Below are positions 34,368 through 42,917 of a stretch of DNA of 64,000 nt, in pieces. Made by a program: the position numbers and the translations under genes. The stretch is from Streptomyces justiciae. Its GTDB lineage: Bacteria > Actinomycetota > Actinomycetes > Streptomycetales > Streptomycetaceae. Below the pieces are notes generated by a model that saw only the letters and a list, made by a program, of their open reading frames with translations, was not told the DNA's origin and made no database searches. The stretch is from NCBI RefSeq assembly GCF_015163075.1, contig NZ_JADDXU010000020.1, positions 62,001 to 126,000 on the forward strand. Reading direction: 5' to 3'. How positions within the stretch are numbered: the stretch's first letter is position 1; every line of letters begins with the position of its first letter.

Positions 34368-34682
34368 TCAGGGCTCGTCCCGCTTCTTCCGGTCGTGGTC
34401 GTCGTCCTCGTCGAGGGACTTCAGGAACTCGGGGTTGTCGTCGGGCGCGACCCAGCGCTGCGACTGGCCGGCCCGGGCGCCGGACCAGCCCTCGGCGGCC
34501 AGGCTCCGCTTCTTGCCCGCGATCATCCAGGAGATCGAGCCCACCAGCGGGAACAGCAGCACGAGGATCGCCCACAGCGGCTTGGGCATGTGCCGTACGT
34601 CCTCGTCCTGCGTGCTGATGCAGTCGATGAACGCGTAGATGCTCAGCGCCAGCGGCACGAGGAACATCAGCACCCGGAGCAT
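34368..34682 (-). CDS. PLDc_N-domain membrane protein
   Basis: A 104-residue protein with two N-terminal helices (about 1-20 and 33-53) and the PLDc_N pattern LWAILVLLFPLVGSISWMIA GK, common in small actinobacterial membrane proteins. The C-terminal half is soluble, with WVAPDDNPEFLKSLDEDDDH and a charged tail. Its function is unknown. It precedes the LysR gene by 1 bp. It is divergent from mqnL, with 87 bp between the starts. Confidence 0.82.
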   Translation of the reverse strand: MLRVLMFLVPLALSIYAFIDCISTQDEDVRHMPKPLWAILVLLFPLVGSISWMIAGKKRSLAAEGWSGARAGQSQRWVAPDDNPEFLKSLDEDDDHDRKKRDEP

Positions 34683-34769
34683 GGGGCCCTCCCACGGGAC
34701 GGTCGTCGGGGCCGCGATCACAGCCCCCAGGTACAGGGCCAGGGTAGCCCGTACCGGATACTGGGACGC

Positions 34770-36221
34770 ATGGCTTACGACGATCTTCGCTCGCTGCTCA
34801 GGGCCCTGGAACGCGAGGGCGACCTCAAGCGCGTCAAGGCCGAGGTCGACCCGTATCTGGAGGTCGGGGAGATCGTCGACCGGGTCAACAAGGCCGGCGG
34901 CCCCGCGCTCCTCTTCGAGAACGTGAAGGGCTCCTCGATGCCCCTCGCGATGAACGTCTTCGGTACCGACCGGCGGCTGCTGAAGGCGCTGGGCCTGAAG
35001 TCGTACGGCGACATCTCGGAGAAGATCGGCGGGCTGCTGCGCCCCGAACTGCCGCACGGCTTCGTGGGCGTGCGGGAGGCCTTCGGCAAGCTCGGCGCGA
35101 TGACGCACGTACCGCCGAAGAAGGTGAAAGAGGCTCCCGTCCAGGAGGTCGTCCTCACCGGCGACGACGTCGATCTGGACGACCTGCCCGCGCTGTTCAC
35201 CTGGCCGCAGGACGGCGGCTCCTTCTTCAACCTGGGCCTGACCCACACCAAGGACCCGGAATCCGGCATCCGCAACCTCGGCCTGTACCGGCTCCAGCGC
35301 CACGACAAGCGCACGATCGGCATGCACTGGCAGATCCACAAGGACAGCCGGAACCACTACCAGGTGGCGGCGCGGCGGGGCGAGCGCCTGCCGGTCGCGA
35401 TCGCCTTCGGCTGCCCGCCGGCCGTGACGTACGCGTCCACCGCGCCGCTCCCCGGTGACATCGACGAGTACCTGTTCGCCGGGTTCATCTCCGGCAAGCG
35501 GATCGAGATGGTCGACTGCAAGACGGTGCCGTTGCAGGTCCCGGCGCAGGCCGAGGTCGTCATCGAGGGCTGGCTGGAGCCGGGCGAGATGCTGCCCGAG
35601 GGCCCCTTCGGCGACCACACCGGCTTCTACACCCCGCAGGAACCCTTCCCCGCGCTGAAGATCGACTGCGTGACGATGCGGAAGCGGCCGCTGCTTCAGT
35701 CGATCGTCGTAGGCAGGCCTCCTACGGAGGACGGACCCCTGGGCCGGGCAACCGAACGCTTCTTCCTCCCCCTGCTGAAGATCATCGTGCCGGACATCGT
35801 GGACTACCACCTGCCCGAAGCGGGCGGATTCCACAACTGCGCGATCATCTCGATCGACAAGAAGTACCCCAAGCACGCCCAAAAGGTGATGCACGCTGTG
35901 TGGGGCGCCCACATGATGTCCCTGACGAAGTTGATCGTGGTCGTCGACTCGGACTGCGATGTCCACGACCTCCACGAGGTCGCGTGGCGGGCCCTCGGCA
36001 ACACGGACTACGCGCGCGACCTGTCGGTCGTCGAAGGACCGGTCGACCACCTCGACCACGCCTCCTACCAGCAGTTCTGGGGTGGCAAGGCGGGGATCGA
36101 CGCGACGCGGAAGTGGCCCGAGGAGGGCTACACCCGCGACGGCGGCTGGCCGGACATGGTGGTGTCCGACCCGGAGACGGCGGCGAAGGTCGACCGCCGC
36201 TGGAAGGAGTACGGCCTGTGA
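34770..36221 (+). CDS. mqnL: menaquinone biosynthesis UbiD-like decarboxylase
   Basis: A 483-residue UbiD-family decarboxylase. It starts AYDDLRSLLRALEREGDLKR, the UbiD opening. The prenylated-FMN and metal site region includes IGMHWQIHKDSRNHY, EGPFGDHTGFYTP and the catalytic E-R-E type acidic residues. It decarboxylates the prenylated aromatic intermediate late in the futalosine route to menaquinone, using the cofactor made by the UbiX-like enzyme two genes downstream. The ATG has no RBS. The stop overlaps the mqnP start (GTGA). The operon mqnL-mqnP-ubiX matches the conserved Streptomyces order. Confidence 0.92.
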   Translation: MAYDDLRSLLRALEREGDLKRVKAEVDPYLEVGEIVDRVNKAGGPALLFENVKGSSMPLAMNVFGTDRRLLKALGLKSYGDISEKIGGLLRPELPHGFVGVREAFGKLGAMTHVPPKKVKEAPVQEVVLTGDDVDLDDLPALFTWPQDGGSFFNLGLTHTKDPESGIRNLGLYRLQRHDKRTIGMHWQIHKDSRNHYQVAARRGERLPVAIAFGCPPAVTYASTAPLPGDIDEYLFAGFISGKRIEMVDCKTVPLQVPAQAEVVIEGWLEPGEMLPEGPFGDHTGFYTPQEPFPALKIDCVTMRKRPLLQSIVVGRPPTEDGPLGRATERFFLPLLKIIVPDIVDYHLPEAGGFHNCAIISIDKKYPKHAQKVMHAVWGAHMMSLTKLIVVVDSDCDVHDLHEVAWRALGNTDYARDLSVVEGPVDHLDHASYQQFWGGKAGIDATRKWPEEGYTRDGGWPDMVVSDPETAAKVDRRWKEYGL

Positions 36222-37120
36222 GTTCCGCGTCTGCCGCGATCCCCCAGCCGGGACGGACGAAGGCGTTCCTGCGCCTGGTCATGATCGAGCACTCGGTGTT
36301 CGCGCTGCCCTTCGCCTACATCGCGGCGCTCACCGCGATGTTCGAGTGGGACAAGAACATCCACTGGGGCCGGCTGCTCCTTGTCACCATCTGCATGGTC
36401 GGCCTGCGCACCTTCGCCATGGCGGTCAACCGGATCATCGACCGGGAGATCGACGCGCGGAACCCGCGCACGGCCCACCGCGAGCTGGTGACCGGCGCGA
36501 TGTCGGTGAAGCACGCGTGGACCGGCGCGCTGGTGGCCGTCGTCGTCTTCCTGGGCTCGGCGGCCCTGCTGAACCCCCTGTGCCTGGCCCTCGCCCCGGT
36601 CGCCGTCATCCCGATGGTGGTCTACCCCTACGGCAAACGCTTCACGAACTTTCCGCAGGCCATCCTCGGTCTCGCCCAGGCGATGGGCCCGGTCGGCGGC
36701 TGGCTGGCGATCACCGGCGAGTGGTCCTGGGACGCGGTGCTCCTCGGCCTCGCGGTCGGCATCTGGATCGGCGGCTTCGACCTGATCTACGCCTGCCAGG
36801 ACGTCGAGACCGACCGAGAGATCGGCGTCATGTCGGTCCCGGCCCGCTTCGGTATCCCGGCGGCGATCTGGGGCGCGCGGGTGTGCCACGCCCTGACCAT
36901 GGGGTTGCTGGTCTGGTACGCGGTGGCGACGGACGCGGGCGGGTTCTTCTGGGTCGGCCTGATGATCGTCGCGGCGGCCTTCGTCTACGAGCACAACATC
37001 GTCCGCCCGCATGACCTGTCCCGCCTGAACAGGGCGTTCTTCAGCGTCAACGGCTTCATCGGTATCGCCCTGTTCGTGTGCGCGCTGCTGGACCTGCTGG
37101 TCCGGGGGCTGACCGTCTGA
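36218..37120 (+). CDS. mqnP: menaquinone biosynthesis prenyltransferase (UbiA family)
   Basis: A 300-residue UbiA-type membrane prenyltransferase with about eight helices. The two Asp-rich motifs are NRIIDREIDARNPRTAHREL (about 71-90; NxxxDxxxD) and DVETDREIGVMSVPARFG (about 194-211; DxxxDxxxG). They bind the Mg-diphosphate of the isoprenoid. It attaches the polyprenyl tail in the futalosine menaquinone pathway. The start is GTG 36218, overlapping the mqnL stop by 4 bp. The ubiX gene follows after 28 bp. Confidence 0.93.
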   Translation: MSSASAAIPQPGRTKAFLRLVMIEHSVFALPFAYIAALTAMFEWDKNIHWGRLLLVTICMVGLRTFAMAVNRIIDREIDARNPRTAHRELVTGAMSVKHAWTGALVAVVVFLGSAALLNPLCLALAPVAVIPMVVYPYGKRFTNFPQAILGLAQAMGPVGGWLAITGEWSWDAVLLGLAVGIWIGGFDLIYACQDVETDREIGVMSVPARFGIPAAIWGARVCHALTMGLLVWYAVATDAGGFFWVGLMIVAAAFVYEHNIVRPHDLSRLNRAFFSVNGFIGIALFVCALLDLLVRGLTV

Positions 37121-37148
37121 GGATCCGCTCCACCGGTACGCTCAAGAT

Positions 37149-37829
37149 GTGAACGCAGGAGAAACGCAGCGCGTGCCTTGGATCGTGGGGGTGTCCGGAG
37201 CTTCCGGGACGCCGTACGCGGCTGCGGTGCTGCGGGCGCTGCTGGAGGCGGGGGAGAGCGTCGACCTGGTCGTCAGCAGGGCCTCGCGGCTGACGCTGCT
37301 CGACGAGACCCAGATCGCCTTCAGGGACGCGCACTGGCAGGACGACCTGCGGGAATGGCTGGCCAGGGGGGCCGACGGCAAGCCGGGGACGTTCGACGTG
37401 GACGTCGAGCGGGTGCGGTACTGGGCCGCCGGTGACCTCGCGGCCGGGCCGTCCTCGGGGTCGTATCCCGTCAAGGGCATGCTGATCGTGCCCGCCTCCA
37501 CCGCCTGCGTCGCCGGAGTCGCTCTCGGGCTCTCCAAGGACCTGCTCCAGCGCGCCGCGAGCGTGACCCTGAAGGAACGCCGCAAGCTCGTCGTCGCCGT
37601 ACGGGAGACCCCCTTGAACGGCCAGACGCTGCGGCACCTCGTCACCCTCGACGACCTCGGCGCCACCGTCGTCCCCGCCTCACCCGCCTTCTACGCCGGC
37701 GCCACCCACATCCAGGACCTCGTCGACTTCGTCGCCGGACGGGTCCTCGACGCGGCGGGGGTCGAGCACCGGCTGTACCGGCGTTGGAAGGGCGAACTCG
37801 GCGGCGGGTCCGGAACCCGCACGACGTAG
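37149..37829 (+). CDS. ubiX: UbiX-like flavin prenyltransferase
   Basis: A 226-residue UbiX/Pad1 flavoprotein that prenylates FMN to make the cofactor of UbiD decarboxylases. Motifs are VGVSGASGTPYAAAVLRAL (phosphate-binding), DLVVSRAS, MLIVPASTACVAGVALGLS (FMN and dimethylallyl phosphate site) and LVVAVRETPLN. Two starts are possible. GTG 37149 lies 6 bp after TACGCT, a leaderless arrangement. GTG 37173 lies 10 bp after AGGAGA. I prefer 37149 because homologues, as I recall, have a short N-terminal GETQR-type extension. It serves the mqnL product. Confidence 0.92.
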   Translation: MNAGETQRVPWIVGVSGASGTPYAAAVLRALLEAGESVDLVVSRASRLTLLDETQIAFRDAHWQDDLREWLARGADGKPGTFDVDVERVRYWAAGDLAAGPSSGSYPVKGMLIVPASTACVAGVALGLSKDLLQRAASVTLKERRKLVVAVRETPLNGQTLRHLVTLDDLGATVVPASPAFYAGATHIQDLVDFVAGRVLDAAGVEHRLYRRWKGELGGGSGTRTT

Positions 37830-37919
37830 ACGCCATCTGAGCAAGTCGCAGTACCTCTCATCACTTCGGGAACTTTCGGGATCTCATCGGGATCCTCTTC
37901 AGCGGAAGGCTTCGATCGC

Positions 37920-38375
37920 ATGGACGCGGTGGACAGGCAGCTCATCCAGGCCCTGAGGGAGAACGGCCGGGCCTCCTACGCGGAGCTGGGCCGCCTCGTC
38001 GGTCTGTCGGGACCCAGCGTCACCGACCGCATCAACCGTCTTGAGGCGGCCGGTGTCATCACCGGCTACCGCGCCACCGTCGACGCCGCCTCGCTCGGCC
38101 TCGGCGTCACCGCCCTCATCGGCATCTCCCTCTCCGACGCCGCCGACCACGAGGACGTGGCCCGCCGGATGAAGGACCTCCCCGAGATCGAGGACTGCTG
38201 GTTCATCGCGGGCGACGACTCGTTCATGCTCAAGGTGCGGGCCAGCGACGTCGACGGCCTGGAGAAGATCATCCGGCGGCTCAGCGGGACGAAGGGCGTC
38301 TCCCGGACCCGTACCACCATCGTGCTCTCCACGAAGTGGGAGAACCGGGTCGGAGAGCTTCCCGAAGAGGCGTAG
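37920..38375 (+). CDS. Lrp/AsnC-family transcriptional regulator
   Basis: A 151-residue Lrp/AsnC protein. The N-terminal HTH is RQLIQALRENGRASYAELGR and LVGLSGPSVTDRINRLEAAG (about 25-45). The RAM ligand-binding domain (about 65-145) includes CWFIAGDDSFMLKVRASD. Effectors are usually amino acids. The start is ATG with GGAAGG 10 bp upstream. It sits within the menaquinone block between ubiX and mqnE, a conserved position in Streptomyces, but there is no direct evidence that it controls these genes. The 90-bp upstream region contains repeated CGGGAACTTTCGGGATCTC-like words. Confidence 0.93.
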   Translation: MDAVDRQLIQALRENGRASYAELGRLVGLSGPSVTDRINRLEAAGVITGYRATVDAASLGLGVTALIGISLSDAADHEDVARRMKDLPEIEDCWFIAGDDSFMLKVRASDVDGLEKIIRRLSGTKGVSRTRTTIVLSTKWENRVGELPEEA

Positions 38376-38425
38376 CCGTACGGTTGTCGAAGTCGTCGGA
38401 GTTGTCGGAGAAGGGTGTGACCCCC

Positions 38426-39589
38426 ATGGACGTCGGGCTCAAGCGTGAGCTGGAGCAGAAGGTCAGGGCCGGTGAGCGGCTGACCCGCGAGGACGGCATC
38501 GCGCTGTACGAGTCGGACGACCTGGCCTGGCTGGGCGGTCTCGCGCACGAGGTGCGCACCCGCAAGAACGGTGACGTGGTCCACTTCAACGTCAACCGGC
38601 ACCTCAACATGACCAACGTGTGCACCGCCTCCTGCGCCTACTGCTCCTTCCAGCGCAAGCCGGGGGAGAAGGACGCGTACACGATGCGCATCGAGGAGGC
38701 GGTGAAGCTCGCCAAGGCGATGGAGGGCGAGAACCTCACCGAGCTGCACATCGTCAACGGGCTGCACCCCAATCTGCCGTGGCGCTACTACCCGCGGTCG
38801 CTGCGCGAGCTGAAGGCCGCGCTGCCGGACGTGTCGCTGAAGGCCTTCACGGCGACCGAGATCCACCACTTCGAGACGATCTCCGGGCTGAGCGCGAGCG
38901 AGATCCTGGACGAGCTGATCGACGCCGGTCTTGAGTCCCTCACCGGTGGTGGCGCCGAGATCTTCGACTGGGAGGTCCGGCAGCACATCGTGGACCACAA
39001 GACCCACTGGGAGGACTGGTCCCGTATCCACCGGCTGGCGCACGAGAAGGGGCTGAAGACCCCGTGCACCATGCTGTACGGCCACATCGAGGAGCCGCGG
39101 CACCGGGTGGACCACGTGCTGCGGCTGCGTGAGCTCCAGGACGAGACCGGGGGCTTCCAGGTCTTCATCCCGCTGCGCTACCAGCACGACTTCGTCGACA
39201 TGAAGGACGGGAAGGTACGCAACCGGCTCCAGGCCCGCACCCAGATGGCGACGGGTGCGGAGGCGCTGAAGACGTTCGCGGTGTCGCGGCTGCTGTTCGA
39301 CAACGTTCCGCACGTCAAGGTCTTCTGGGTCATGCACGGTGTGCAGACCGCGCAGCTGGCGTTGCTGCATGGTGCTGATGACATGGACGGGTCGGTCGTC
39401 GAGTACAAGATCACCCACGACGCGGACAACTTCGGCACGCCGAACAAGCTGACTCGGGATGATCTGCTGGATCTGATCCGGGACGCGGGGTTCCGGCCGG
39501 TGGAGCGGAACACTCGGTACGAGGTGATTCGGGAGTACGACGGGCCTGACGCGGGGCGTCGGGAGTCGCCTCAGCCGATGAGGCTTTGA
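38426..39589 (+). CDS. mqnE: aminofutalosine synthase (radical SAM)
   Basis: A 387-residue radical SAM enzyme. The cluster motif is CTASCAYCSF (CxxxCxxC, about 71-80). LTGGGAEIFDWEVRQHI and FIPLRYQHDFV are typical of the MqnE/MqnC/CofH group, and the LTGGGAEIF form together with gene position points to MqnE. It joins the 3-[(1-carboxyvinyl)oxy]benzoate made by MqnA to S-adenosylmethionine-derived adenosine, giving aminofutalosine. MqnB/C/D are not in the window. The start is ATG 38426 after GGAGAAGGGTG. The alternative, MqnC, is less likely. Confidence 0.9.
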   Translation: MDVGLKRELEQKVRAGERLTREDGIALYESDDLAWLGGLAHEVRTRKNGDVVHFNVNRHLNMTNVCTASCAYCSFQRKPGEKDAYTMRIEEAVKLAKAMEGENLTELHIVNGLHPNLPWRYYPRSLRELKAALPDVSLKAFTATEIHHFETISGLSASEILDELIDAGLESLTGGGAEIFDWEVRQHIVDHKTHWEDWSRIHRLAHEKGLKTPCTMLYGHIEEPRHRVDHVLRLRELQDETGGFQVFIPLRYQHDFVDMKDGKVRNRLQARTQMATGAEALKTFAVSRLLFDNVPHVKVFWVMHGVQTAQLALLHGADDMDGSVVEYKITHDADNFGTPNKLTRDDLLDLIRDAGFRPVERNTRYEVIREYDGPDAGRRESPQPMRL

Positions 39590-39614
39590 CGGCTGGGTGG
39601 GGTACCCGGCAGGC

Positions 39615-40265
39615 ATGGTCAGTACCAAGGCTCCTGAGGATGCCTATACCGCCGAACCCTTCGTTCCTGACCGTGGTGGGCTGCCTGCGCTCCGCCGGGC
39701 TGCCGCTGAGTGCCGGGGCTGCCCACTGCACCGCGACGCCACTCAGACCGTCTTCGGGGACGGCAACGCCCACGCCCGCGTGATGCTCGTAGGCGAACAA
39801 CCCGGTGATCAGGAGGACCGGCAGGGGAAACCCTTCGTCGGGCCTGCCGGGAAGCTGCTCGATCGGGCGCTCGCCGAGGCCGGGATCGATCCGGGGGACG
39901 CGTACGTCACCAACGCCGTGAAGCACTTCAAGTTCACGCAGGCCGAGCCCCGTAAGCGGCGTATTCACAAGGCGCCCAGTCTGCGGGAGATGACCGCCTG
40001 CGGGCCGTGGTTGGCGGCGGAACTGGCCGTCGTCGAGCCGGAGTTGATAGTCGTCCTCGGGGCCACCGCGGGGAAGGCGTTGCTCGGGTCGTCGTTCCGG
40101 GTGACGCAGGTGCGGGGGACCGTGCTGGAGGAGGAGATCCACGGCCGGAACGAGCGGCTGGTGCCGACCGTGCACCCGTCGTCCGTGCTGAGGTCGGACG
40201 ACCGGGAGGCCGCGTACCAGGGCCTGGTCTCCGATCTGAAGGTGGCAGCCCGGGCCCTGGGGTGA
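39615..40265 (+). CDS. udgX: UdgX-type uracil-DNA glycosylase
   Basis: A 216-residue family 4-like uracil-DNA glycosylase. Fe-S ligands are visible in CRGCPLHRDATQ and CGPWLAAELAVVEP. Motif A is GEQPGDQEDRQGKPFVGPAG (GEQPGD in place of GEAPG). The UdgX-specific loop KRRIH is present in EPRKRRIHKAPSLREM, and motif B is VPTVHPSSVLR. In the mycobacterial protein the loop histidine traps the uracil site covalently, so this is expected to form suicide complexes with uracil-DNA. I chose ATG 39615 over a GTG six codons earlier. It follows mqnE by 25 bp. Confidence 0.92.
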   Translation: MVSTKAPEDAYTAEPFVPDRGGLPALRRAAAECRGCPLHRDATQTVFGDGNAHARVMLVGEQPGDQEDRQGKPFVGPAGKLLDRALAEAGIDPGDAYVTNAVKHFKFTQAEPRKRRIHKAPSLREMTACGPWLAAELAVVEPELIVVLGATAGKALLGSSFRVTQVRGTVLEEEIHGRNERLVPTVHPSSVLRSDDREAAYQGLVSDLKVAARALG

Positions 40266-40293
40266 GCGGAGCGCTTGCCTAGACTCGGGGGTC

Positions 40294-40815
40294 ATGGACC
40301 TGACGTACCGCCTCGACCCCGAGCTCACCCCCGGCCTCCTCGACCAGCTGACCCGGCTGTGGGTGGACGTGAACAACGCGGGTGGGGCGGTCGGGTTCGT
40401 CGGGACGACGTCGTACGAGGACGTACGGCCGGGCGTGGACGGTTACGTCGAGTCGATCGCGGCGGGGCGGCACCGGATGCTCGCCGGGCTGGACCCCGAG
40501 GGGCGGCTGCGGGCCACGGCGTTCTTCGGGTTCAACGAGCATCGTCTCCAGCGCCACTATGCGTGGCTCTACACCGTCATGGTCGCCCCGGCGCTTCAGG
40601 GCGGAGGCCATGGGCGGGCCCTGCTGGGGGAGGCCGAGCGGCATGCGCGGGGCTTCGGCCTTGAGGCGTTGAAGCTGACCTGCCGGGGCGGGCTCGGGCT
40701 TGAGCGGTTCTACGCGGCCGCCGGGTACAAGGAGGTCGGCCGGGTGCCGGACGGGCTGCGGGTGGCGGCGGACGACTACCGCGACGACATCATGATGTGG
40801 CTCCCGCTGAGCTGA
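40294..40815 (+). CDS. GNAT-family N-acetyltransferase
   Basis: A 173-residue GNAT acetyltransferase. The acetyl-CoA pyrophosphate loop is VAPALQGGGHGRALLGEAER (about 94-113; Q-x2-G-x-G/A), followed by helix alpha4 residues GLERFYAAAGYKEVGR. The acceptor is unknown. ATG 40294 has no RBS but lies 8 bp after TAGACT, so a leaderless transcript is plausible. It lies 28 bp downstream of udgX. Confidence 0.87.
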   Translation: MDLTYRLDPELTPGLLDQLTRLWVDVNNAGGAVGFVGTTSYEDVRPGVDGYVESIAAGRHRMLAGLDPEGRLRATAFFGFNEHRLQRHYAWLYTVMVAPALQGGGHGRALLGEAERHARGFGLEALKLTCRGGLGLERFYAAAGYKEVGRVPDGLRVAADDYRDDIMMWLPLS

Positions 40816-40927
40816 GGTCGCCGTCCCCGGACCCCCTGCAAGATCGGGGAGCGGACGTGCTTCACTGGAAGGCGCCCTTTGGGAACTTTCAGGGACACTT
40901 TCAGCCGGAACGGAAGAGTGGATTGAG

Positions 40928-41227
40928 ATGCTCCGCTACACACTGATGCGCCTCGGGATCTTCGTGGGCTGCCTCGTGGTCGTCTGGGGCCTCGTCTACT
41001 CCGGCGTCGCCCCGCGCGGCCTCGGCGACTCCAACGGCATGTGGATCGTCCTGCTCTCCCTGGTGATCTCGGCCCCGATCAGCTTCGTCGTCCTGCGCAA
41101 GGAGCGCGACCGCGCCTCTATCCAGGTCGCCGAGCGCGTCGACCGCATGAAGTCCAACCTGGAGGCCAACCGCAACCAGGAGGACATCGCGGACGACGCG
41201 GCACGCGCCCAGGGCCAGGCGTCCTAG
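40928..41227 (+). CDS. DUF4229 membrane protein
   Basis: A 99-residue DUF4229 protein. Two helices (LMRLGIFVGCLVVVWGLVY, about 6-24, and GMWIVLLSLVISAPISFVVL, about 37-56) are followed by a charged cytoplasmic tail KERDRASIQVAERVDRMKSN. It is a common small membrane protein of actinobacteria with no known function. The purine-rich GAACGGAAGAGTGG before the ATG may serve as RBS. It is preceded by a 112-bp gap with repeated ACTTTCAG words and followed after 48 bp by a TetR gene. Confidence 0.86.
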   Translation: MLRYTLMRLGIFVGCLVVVWGLVYSGVAPRGLGDSNGMWIVLLSLVISAPISFVVLRKERDRASIQVAERVDRMKSNLEANRNQEDIADDAARAQGQAS

Positions 41228-41275
41228 TCGCTCACCCAGTCCTCTCACCCCGGCGGACGTCTTAGTCTTGGCCTC

Positions 41276-41920
41276 ATGGGTGCCGTGAAGACCAAGCGGA
41301 TGCCGCGCGCGGTCCGTGAGCAGCAGATGCTGGACGCCGCCGTGCGGACCTTCGGCCGTCGTGGGTACATGGCCGCCTCCATGGACGAGATCGCCGAACT
41401 CGCCGGTGTCTCCAAGCCGTTGGTCTATCTGTACCTGAACTCGAAGGACGACCTGTTCACGGCCTGCATCCGCCGTGAGGCGCACGCGCTCACCGAGGCC
41501 GTGCGCTCCGGCGTCCGCACCGACCAGCCCGCCGACCGGCAACTCTGGGACGGGCTGCTGGCGTTCTTCACGCACACCGCCGAGAACCCCGACGGCTGGT
41601 CCGTGCTGCATCTCCAGGCCCGTATCCACGGCGAGGCGTTCGCCGCCGAGGTGGCGGCGATGCGGGAGGAGATCGTCGCGTTCGTGACGCAGCTGATCGT
41701 CGTCGCGGCGCGGGAGGCGCACCGGGACCCCGATCTCCCCGAGCGGGAGGTCGCCGGCCTCGCCGAGGCGCTGGTGGGCGCCGCCGAGTCGCTCGCCGCC
41801 TGGGCCAACGCCACGCCGGGCGTCACGGCCCGGCAGGCCGCGGCCACCCTCATGAACTTCGCCTGGGCCGGGCTGGGGGAGCTGATGGAGGGGCGGCCGT
41901 GGGCTCCGCCGGCGCCATGA
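41276..41920 (+). CDS. TetR-family transcriptional regulator
   Basis: A 214-residue TetR regulator. The HTH includes REQQMLDAAVRTFGRRGYMA and ASMDEIAELAGVSKPLVYLYLNSKDDLF (about 35-62). The C-terminal domain carries the usual helices, ending AGLGELMEGRPWAPPAP. The ATG lies 7 bp after TAGTCT without an RBS. Actinobacterial TetR proteins with the KPLVYLYLNSKDDLF pattern often control lipid genes, and the htdX/fabG4-like operon and fadA2-like gene begin nearby (inference). A reading frame continues in phase beyond its stop as a short LiaF-like remnant. Confidence 0.9.
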   Translation: MGAVKTKRMPRAVREQQMLDAAVRTFGRRGYMAASMDEIAELAGVSKPLVYLYLNSKDDLFTACIRREAHALTEAVRSGVRTDQPADRQLWDGLLAFFTHTAENPDGWSVLHLQARIHGEAFAAEVAAMREEIVAFVTQLIVVAAREAHRDPDLPEREVAGLAEALVGAAESLAAWANATPGVTARQAAATLMNFAWAGLGELMEGRPWAPPAP

Positions 41921-42025
41921 CACACCCTCACCGCCTCCCTCATCGGCGGCGCCGACATCGACCTCACGGACGTCGACATCCCGGACGGCGTCGAACTCAT
42001 CGGCGGGGTCGACGTCCGGCGCTGA
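41921..42025 (+). pseudogene. short LiaF/DUF1707-like C-terminal remnant
   Basis: Directly after the TetR stop and in the same phase, 34 codons read LTASLIGGADIDLTDVDIPD (from codon 3) and then GVELIGGVDVRR before a TGA. The FGG(V)DI repeat pattern resembles the C-terminal beta-helix turns of DUF1707/LiaF-like cell-envelope stress proteins, but no start codon or body is present. It looks like the tail of a gene whose remainder has been deleted. A chance resemblance is possible. Confidence 0.4.
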
Positions 42026-42071
42026 AGGGGTGGTTCAGGCCGGAGTCAGCGCCCGGTGCGCAAGGGGTCGT

Positions 42072-42917
42072 TCACGGCGGGGACCCGTTCACCGTTCCGG
42101 CCACGTGCAGACGGTCCCCGTCGCGCAGTTCGAAGCGGTCGCCCTCCGCCCCGTACGTCACCGTCCCCGGCAGCAGCACCGGCGCCCTGAACTCCGCCCG
42201 TACCACGCCCACTTGCGGGGTGCCGTACGCGGCGAGGCAGCGGGCCACCGTCCACATGCCGTGCGCGATGGCCCGGGGGAAGCCGAAGAGGCGGGCGGTG
42301 AGCGGGTGGAGGTGGATGGGGTTGCGGTCGCCGGACGCGGTGGCGTACCGGCGGCCGATGTCCCCGGCCAGCCGCCACTCGGCGAGTGGCGGGAGGGGCG
42401 CTGGCCCGACGCGCTCGGGCGCCGGCTCGGGTGCGGTCGGGGTGCGGTGCCGTGCCAGGTAGGTGCTGCGGGACTCCCATACGACGTCCTCGCCGACCCG
42501 CACCCCGGTGACGACCGTCGCCTCCGTGCCGCGCCGGTGCGGGGCCAACTCGGCGACGTACACGCTCAGTTCGTACACCCCCGTCGCGGGCAGCGGCCGG
42601 TGCTGGGTGATCCCGATCGACGTGTGGACCAGACCGAGCAGCGGCAGCGGGAAGCCCCGGCCGCTCATCAGCCGCATCGCCAGCGGGAAGCCGAGCACAT
42701 GCGGATACGTCACCGGCAGCGCGTCGTCGCCGGTTGCGAACCCGCACACCCGCTCGTAGGCCGCGAGCCGGGCCAGGTCGACGCGCAGGGCGGGCAGCAC
42801 CAGCCGGGTGCGGGGGAAGCCGGCGTCCGGGCGGGGCCGCTTGAAGGGGGACAGCAGCGCGCCCCGGGTCAGGACGGGCGCGAGGGCGGGGGAGCGGCGC
42901 AGGACGACGTCCGTCAT
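42072..42917 (-). CDS. MaoC-like (R)-hydroxyacyl dehydratase, HtdX-like
   Basis: A 281-residue double-hotdog MaoC-type dehydratase. The hydratase-2 motif in the C-terminal hotdog is YATASGDRNPIHLHPLTARL (Asp and His catalytic pair), then GFPRAIAHGMWTVARCLAAYG. The N-terminal hotdog (about 40-150) lacks the motif, as in HtdX/Rv0241c-like proteins. It dehydrates 3-hydroxyacyl thioesters. The ATG shares one base with the stop of the FabG-like gene (TGATG), so it is coupled to it. The arrangement fabG4-htdX opposite fadA2 is the same as in Mycobacterium tuberculosis. Confidence 0.87.
   Translation of the reverse strand: MTDVVLRRSPALAPVLTRGALLSPFKRPRPDAGFPRTRLVLPALRVDLARLAAYERVCGFATGDDALPVTYPHVLGFPLAMRLMSGRGFPLPLLGLVHTSIGITQHRPLPATGVYELSVYVAELAPHRRGTEATVVTGVRVGEDVVWESRSTYLARHRTPTAPEPAPERVGPAPLPPLAEWRLAGDIGRRYATASGDRNPIHLHPLTARLFGFPRAIAHGMWTVARCLAAYGTPQVGVVRAEFRAPVLLPGTVTYGAEGDRFELRDGDRLHVAGTVNGSPP

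Noticed and set aside
38426..39589. Assigning the radical SAM gene as mqnC instead of mqnE
   Set aside because: The LTGGGAEIF motif and its location beside mqnL-mqnP-ubiX fit mqnE; mqnC lies elsewhere in Streptomyces genomes as I recall.
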